Positions 32,322-35,413 of a DNA stretch of 35,413 nt are shown one piece after another (position 1 is the stretch's first letter; each line of letters begins with the position of its first letter). The notes under the pieces were generated by a model. That model saw only the letters and a list, made by a program, of their open reading frames with translations, ran no database searches and was not told where the DNA came from. Position numbers and translations under genes: made by a program. Origin of the DNA: Spirochaetia bacterium (lineage in GTDB: Bacteria > Spirochaetota > Spirochaetia > Treponematales > Breznakiellaceae). The stretch covers positions 1 to 35,413 of the forward strand of contig BOAV01000017.1 of NCBI GenBank assembly GCA_026002045.1. The letters run 5' to 3'.

Positions 32322-33272
32322 CTACCATAAACTTGTTTCCGAGAAGCGTTTGGCCAGGGAGTTTGTCGTTATGATAAATATCATACCGATGATCCCGTTA
32401 AAAAGACCGACTGCGGCGCCGAAGCTGTACTGGGCTTCTACCAGTCCCCGGCGGTACACATAGGTTGAAATAACATCGGCAGTCTCGTAAATCGTGGGGT
32501 TGTACATAAGGATGATGGACTCCGCCCCCACCGAGAGGAGAGACCCCACCCGGAAGATAAGCATGATGATGATGGTTCCCGCGATGCTGGGAAGGGTTAC
32601 GTGCCAGACCTTGCCGAGATGACCGCAGCCGTCTATGGTAGCCGCTTCGTAGAGCTCGGGATTAACCCCCATAAGGGCGGCCAGGTAAATAATAGTACCC
32701 CAGCCGACACCGGCCCAAATGTTCATTATCGTATAGACCGGACGGAAATACTTGGGATCTCCGAGGAAGTAGATCCGTTCGCCTCCAAGGGCGGCAATGA
32801 TATTGTTTACCAGTCCCCTTGTAGGGGAAAGAAATTCAACAAAAATGGAGACGATGATCACCGTCGAAATAAAGTGGGGCAGATAACTGATGGTCTGGGA
32901 GGCCCGCTTAAAGAGGCCGTCTTTGAGTTCGTTAAAAAGCAGGGCCAGCAGTATGGGCGCGGGAAAACCAAAGACAAGGCCGTACAAACTTATCAGGAAT
33001 GTGTTTTTCAGCAGCCGCCAGAAAAACATGGACCGGAAAAATTCTATGAAATATTTAAACCCAACCCAGGGGCTGTCTTTTATTCCCGTAAAGGCATTGT
33101 AATTTTTAAAGGCGATAATGATGCCGTACATGGGGACATAGCAAAACAATATATACCAGACAAGTACCGGAAAAAAGAGAAAATAAAGGTTTCGGTATTT
33201 AAAAATACGCTGTCTGGCAATTTTTAAGGTTAGACTGCGGTTTTTAATACCACGATCCGGAGACGATTTCAT
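32322..33272 (-). CDS. LplB-type permease of the oligogalacturonide module
   Basis: 316-residue CUT1-family permease. The first helix is NLYFLFFPVLVWYILFCYVPMYGIIIAFKNY, the standard LplB N-terminus, and five further hydrophobic segments follow. The EAA loop is ELYEAATIDGCGHLGKVWHVTLPSIAGT (about 219-246). It ends with FIITTNSLAKRFSETSLW, as LplB proteins do. The ATG at 33272 lacks a convincing SD (preceding AAAATAAAACG), and no better start is available in frame. It is the first gene of a three-gene unit with the frameshifted permease and the binding protein. No ATPase gene is adjacent. Confidence 0.9.
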   Translation of the reverse strand: MKSSPDRGIKNRSLTLKIARQRIFKYRNLYFLFFPVLVWYILFCYVPMYGIIIAFKNYNAFTGIKDSPWVGFKYFIEFFRSMFFWRLLKNTFLISLYGLVFGFPAPILLALLFNELKDGLFKRASQTISYLPHFISTVIIVSIFVEFLSPTRGLVNNIIAALGGERIYFLGDPKYFRPVYTIMNIWAGVGWGTIIYLAALMGVNPELYEAATIDGCGHLGKVWHVTLPSIAGTIIIMLIFRVGSLLSVGAESIILMYNPTIYETADVISTYVYRRGLVEAQYSFGAAVGLFNGIIGMIFIITTNSLAKRFSETSLW

Positions 33273-33353
33273 CGTTTTATTTTATACCCTCAATCCTGAA
33301 TTTTTTCCAAAGCCTGCGTGTAAATATTCCATTAGCGCCGTTCCTCTGTAATT

Positions 33354-33382
33354 ATGGTAAATCCGCCCTTATAACATGTCAA
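33354..33382 (-). promoter_or_regulatory. Candidate promoter of the second importer
   Basis: Minus strand: TTGACA (33382-33377), 17-base spacer, TACCAT (33359-33354). The -35 is perfect, the -10 weak, leaving a leader of about 75 bases. Apart from this the 184-base gap shows nothing clear. Confidence 0.5.
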
Positions 33383-33456
33383 GAAAAAAATACGGTCAAA
33401 GTAGCACAAAACAAGCAGATAACAGGACAATTACGTCTTGGATTCCTGTCTGTTTG

Positions 33457-34605
33457 CTATTTGTTTACTTTCAGTTCCGGCAGGGCGTAGAAATCCTCCG
33501 GGATGGCGGTCATGTAGATATTGCAATAACCCGCAGCGGTGCTGTTATACACCACGTTTTTACCATCACGGGTAACGCTGGGATGGGGATGATGGTCGCC
33601 CCAATCAAAACTGCCGTCATGCATGGTTATGATCCGGGGGCCGTCAAAACTCTTTCCATTGTACTTATAGCCCTTGATGGATTTTCCCGTATCGCTTACC
33701 ACAAAATCAAAACCGATGGAATGAACGTGGTCCGGTCCGGGAACCCGCACGGCAGGGGCTTCAACCTCACCGGTTCCATCGTAACGGGCAAAGCCGAAGA
33801 AGGATTTGTCCCCATCGTGTACCTGATAGCCCACATGAATGCCGTCGGCAAACCAGTACTCGTGCCCGACCTTTTCACCTTCAACACGGCGTTCCCGCAG
33901 CTTAAGGGCTTTACCGGTATTGGTATCAAGTACCCATATACGGTGATCCACCAGATTCCAGGGCCCTTCGTGGCAGAAAGTGAGGAGATTCCCCTGGGTT
34001 AGTGAAGGGTTGATATGCCCGACCCAGCATTTTTCCCGCCATATCTCATCCACCGTATTATCCTGCACATTGATCCGGATAATGCGGCAGTCAGGCCTGG
34101 CCCTAAAAATATCCTCAAACCCCACATAACTTGCAGCCAGATTTGCCTTGATGGTTGCGGAAAGATCCTCCGAAAGCCCGGCGACCACATATTTCCCGTC
34201 TCCGGTTGACCGTGCGCCGCCGAAATTAAATCCCTTAGGCACAATGTAGAGGGGCCGGGTTTCCAGTGTTTCCAGATTGATCGCGTAAACGCAGCCCTTA
34301 TAGTGATAATAGGTTTCGTTGAGTTCATGATTAACATGCATGGGACAGGCTAAATTCGGCCCCCCTACCGGCATATCTGTCAGGCGGCTGATCTCCCCGC
34401 TTTCAATTTCAATGCTGAAGAGGTTGCGTACATTGCTCCGGTCGGAAACAAAGAGCATCCTCCGATCATGGTCATACCATCCGTCATCGGTAAAATAAGG
34501 ATGCTCGCTATGCCCCTTGAAATTGGTAAGTTGATGGACCGTAACACCGCTTATGCGGTCCTGAAAATTTTTGCGCTCAGACGGATATACAGAATAGGGC
34601 TTCAT
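33457..34605 (-). CDS. ogl: Oligogalacturonate lyase (PL22)
   Basis: 382-residue cytoplasmic polysaccharide lyase of family 22, the enzyme that cleaves short (often unsaturated) oligogalacturonides from pectin into 5-keto-4-deoxyuronate. The seven-blade propeller repeats are visible, as are the conserved blocks CWVGHINPSLTQGNLLTFCHEGPWNLVDHRIW (start about 193), GHEYWFADG (247-255) and DHHPHPSVTRDG (337-348); the HPHPS histidines fall where the family binds its metal ion. There is no signal peptide. Start 34605 is chosen because GAGGAGG precedes it; the TTG at 34620 begins inside that SD. It has its own promoter (34630-34658). The length equals the family norm of about 385. It makes pectin-derived sugars the probable cargo of the importer downstream. 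Confidence 0.92.
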   Translation of the reverse strand: MKPYSVYPSERKNFQDRISGVTVHQLTNFKGHSEHPYFTDDGWYDHDRRMLFVSDRSNVRNLFSIEIESGEISRLTDMPVGGPNLACPMHVNHELNETYYHYKGCVYAINLETLETRPLYIVPKGFNFGGARSTGDGKYVVAGLSEDLSATIKANLAASYVGFEDIFRARPDCRIIRINVQDNTVDEIWREKCWVGHINPSLTQGNLLTFCHEGPWNLVDHRIWVLDTNTGKALKLRERRVEGEKVGHEYWFADGIHVGYQVHDGDKSFFGFARYDGTGEVEAPAVRVPGPDHVHSIGFDFVVSDTGKSIKGYKYNGKSFDGPRIITMHDGSFDWGDHHPHPSVTRDGKNVVYNSTAAGYCNIYMTAIPEDFYALPELKVNK

Positions 34606-34629
34606 GAAATACCTCCTCAAGAATGAGCA

Positions 34630-34658
34630 ATTATGGGCTCCTTCACATTGGTTGTCAA
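34630..34658 (-). promoter_or_regulatory. Sigma-70 promoter of ogl
   Basis: Minus strand: TTGACA (34658-34653), 17-base spacer, CATAAT (34635-34630), then SD GAGGAGG and the ATG at 34605. Confidence 0.75.
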
Positions 34659-34677
34659 TTTTTTTTCGCTCATCCGC

Positions 34678-35379
34678 CTACCGTGAAGGAAAGGCCAATA
34701 AAATATTGTAGTAGTTGTCTTTCAGAATATCCGTGCAGCCGTCAACCCGGATATAGCCGTGGCCGCCCAGGATCATATCGGGGTGGTAGCGCTGGACCTT
34801 CTTGTAACTTTCAATTAAGTCATGGGATGAGAAAAACTGATCCCCGGTCCATCCGTATTGAGCGCCGTGGGAGGGATGCCCGTCCGGAGGGAAGAAGTCC
34901 CCCACAAACCATACATCTTTTCCTTCCAGATCGAAGCGGTAGATCACGGAACCGGGGGTATGGCCCGGCACATGGACACAAGAGACTGCAAGTTCACCAA
35001 TATTGAATTTGCAGTCCCCTGCAAGAACGGTATCAACCTTGCAGGGGGGCCAGCGGATCTGTTTTGGATCATCCGGGGGCGAGCCTCCCTCTTCGATGCG
35101 GGACAGGTCCCCCTTATGGGCAACGATCTTGGCGCCCTGCGCCTGGTAATCCGCGGCAAGCCCCGCATGATCCCAATGGCCGTGGGTAATAAGCATGTGG
35201 GTGACCTTTTCTTTTTCCAGCCCCCAGTACTTAAGCCATTTGGCGATCTGTTCTTCGGAGCCGTCCTTGATGCCCCCGTCCACGATGATAATGCCGCCGG
35301 AATATTTAACGGCATAGACATAACTCAAAATACCAAAGGCGGGTCCGGTAAGGACATAGAGATTATTTAACAGACGCAT
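34678..35379 (-). CDS. Metallo-beta-lactamase-fold hydrolase
   Basis: 233-residue MBL-fold enzyme with a complete binuclear metal site: HGHWDH (His66, His68, Asp70, His71), His140 in GHTPGS, Asp161 in FVGDFF and His207 in LGGHGY. The glyoxalase II-like GHTPGS motif and the size suggest a small-molecule hydrolase (lactone, thioester or phosphodiester) and not an RNase, as no beta-CASP domain is present. There is no signal peptide. It has a strong SD (AAGGAGG) six bases before the ATG; its promoter would lie near or beyond the right edge of the window. Located just upstream of ogl on the same strand but separated by ogl's own promoter. A sugar-lactone hydrolase role in uronate metabolism is possible but only inferred. 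Confidence 0.88.
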   Translation of the reverse strand: MRLLNNLYVLTGPAFGILSYVYAVKYSGGIIIVDGGIKDGSEEQIAKWLKYWGLEKEKVTHMLITHGHWDHAGLAADYQAQGAKIVAHKGDLSRIEEGGSPPDDPKQIRWPPCKVDTVLAGDCKFNIGELAVSCVHVPGHTPGSVIYRFDLEGKDVWFVGDFFPPDGHPSHGAQYGWTGDQFFSSHDLIESYKKVQRYHPDMILGGHGYIRVDGCTDILKDNYYNILLAFPSR

Positions 35380-35413
35380 GAAATCCTCCTTACAATACTA
35401 TCCTTCTAATCTG

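Noticed and set aside
33370..33456. A terminator after ogl.
   Set aside because: Only an interrupted stem (around AGCA/TGCT and CAGGA/TCCTG) can be drawn and the T-run is broken; support is too weak to list.

Overview
What it is: a gene-dense, mostly GC-rich chromosomal window from a Gram-negative, flagellated bacterium. It encodes outer-membrane proteins (a TolC-type channel and a small beta-barrel), many lipoproteins, the flagellar anti-sigma factor FlgM, and CUT1-type sugar importers of the LplA/LplB/LplC kind. With the plant-polysaccharide enzymes (GH43, PL22) this combination suggests a carbohydrate-fermenting spirochaete such as a gut Treponema. That assignment is an inference from gene content; no rRNA or tRNA gene is present to confirm it. 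|| Layout, left to right. (1) 127-3170, plus strand: a small lipoprotein and a large von Willebrand factor A (VWA) protein that share a CsgG/LpoB-like C-terminal domain. (2) 3226-6228, plus: three tandem, overlapping DUF2156 paralogues carrying a conserved four-cysteine motif. (3) 6268-7911, plus: a GH43 beta-xylosidase whose strong promoter lies so close to the ATG that the mRNA should be leaderless. (4) 7985-8833, plus: an AT-rich M48 metalloprotease, a compositional outlier. (5) 8870-16386, minus: a six-gene operon for a MacA/MacB/TolC-type exporter (adaptor, ATPase, permease, outer-membrane channel) followed by a histidine kinase and an NtrC-type sigma-54 activator. A near-consensus sigma-54 promoter precedes the operon, so it probably controls itself. 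(6) 16595-19082: a DUF2158-like small protein, a four-helix membrane protein, flgM, rsmI and a cysteine-pair membrane protein. (7) 19100-28105: a divergent sugar regulon. On the minus strand are two Gfo/Idh/MocA dehydrogenases, a VOC-fold protein and an RluA-type pseudouridine synthase. On the plus strand are two permeases and two paralogous solute-binding lipoproteins. The two face-to-face promoters carry the same operator-like motif at the same place relative to the -10 box. (8) 28164-29706: a UPF0316 membrane protein and a beta-barrel protein, divergently transcribed. (9) 29793-35379, minus: an oligogalacturonide module with an MBL-fold hydrolase, a PL22 oligogalacturonate lyase, two permeases (one frameshifted in a six-G run) and a solute-binding protein. 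|| How it works together: the right two thirds are mainly uptake and intracellular breakdown of sugars. Neither importer encodes its own ATPase, so both probably use a shared MsmK/UgpC-type ATPase encoded elsewhere. Each importer has strong RNA hairpins just before a solute-binding-protein gene, which suggests post-transcriptional setting of subunit ratios. No mobile element, CRISPR array, rRNA or tRNA was found, and no gene-free stretch exceeds 300 bases.
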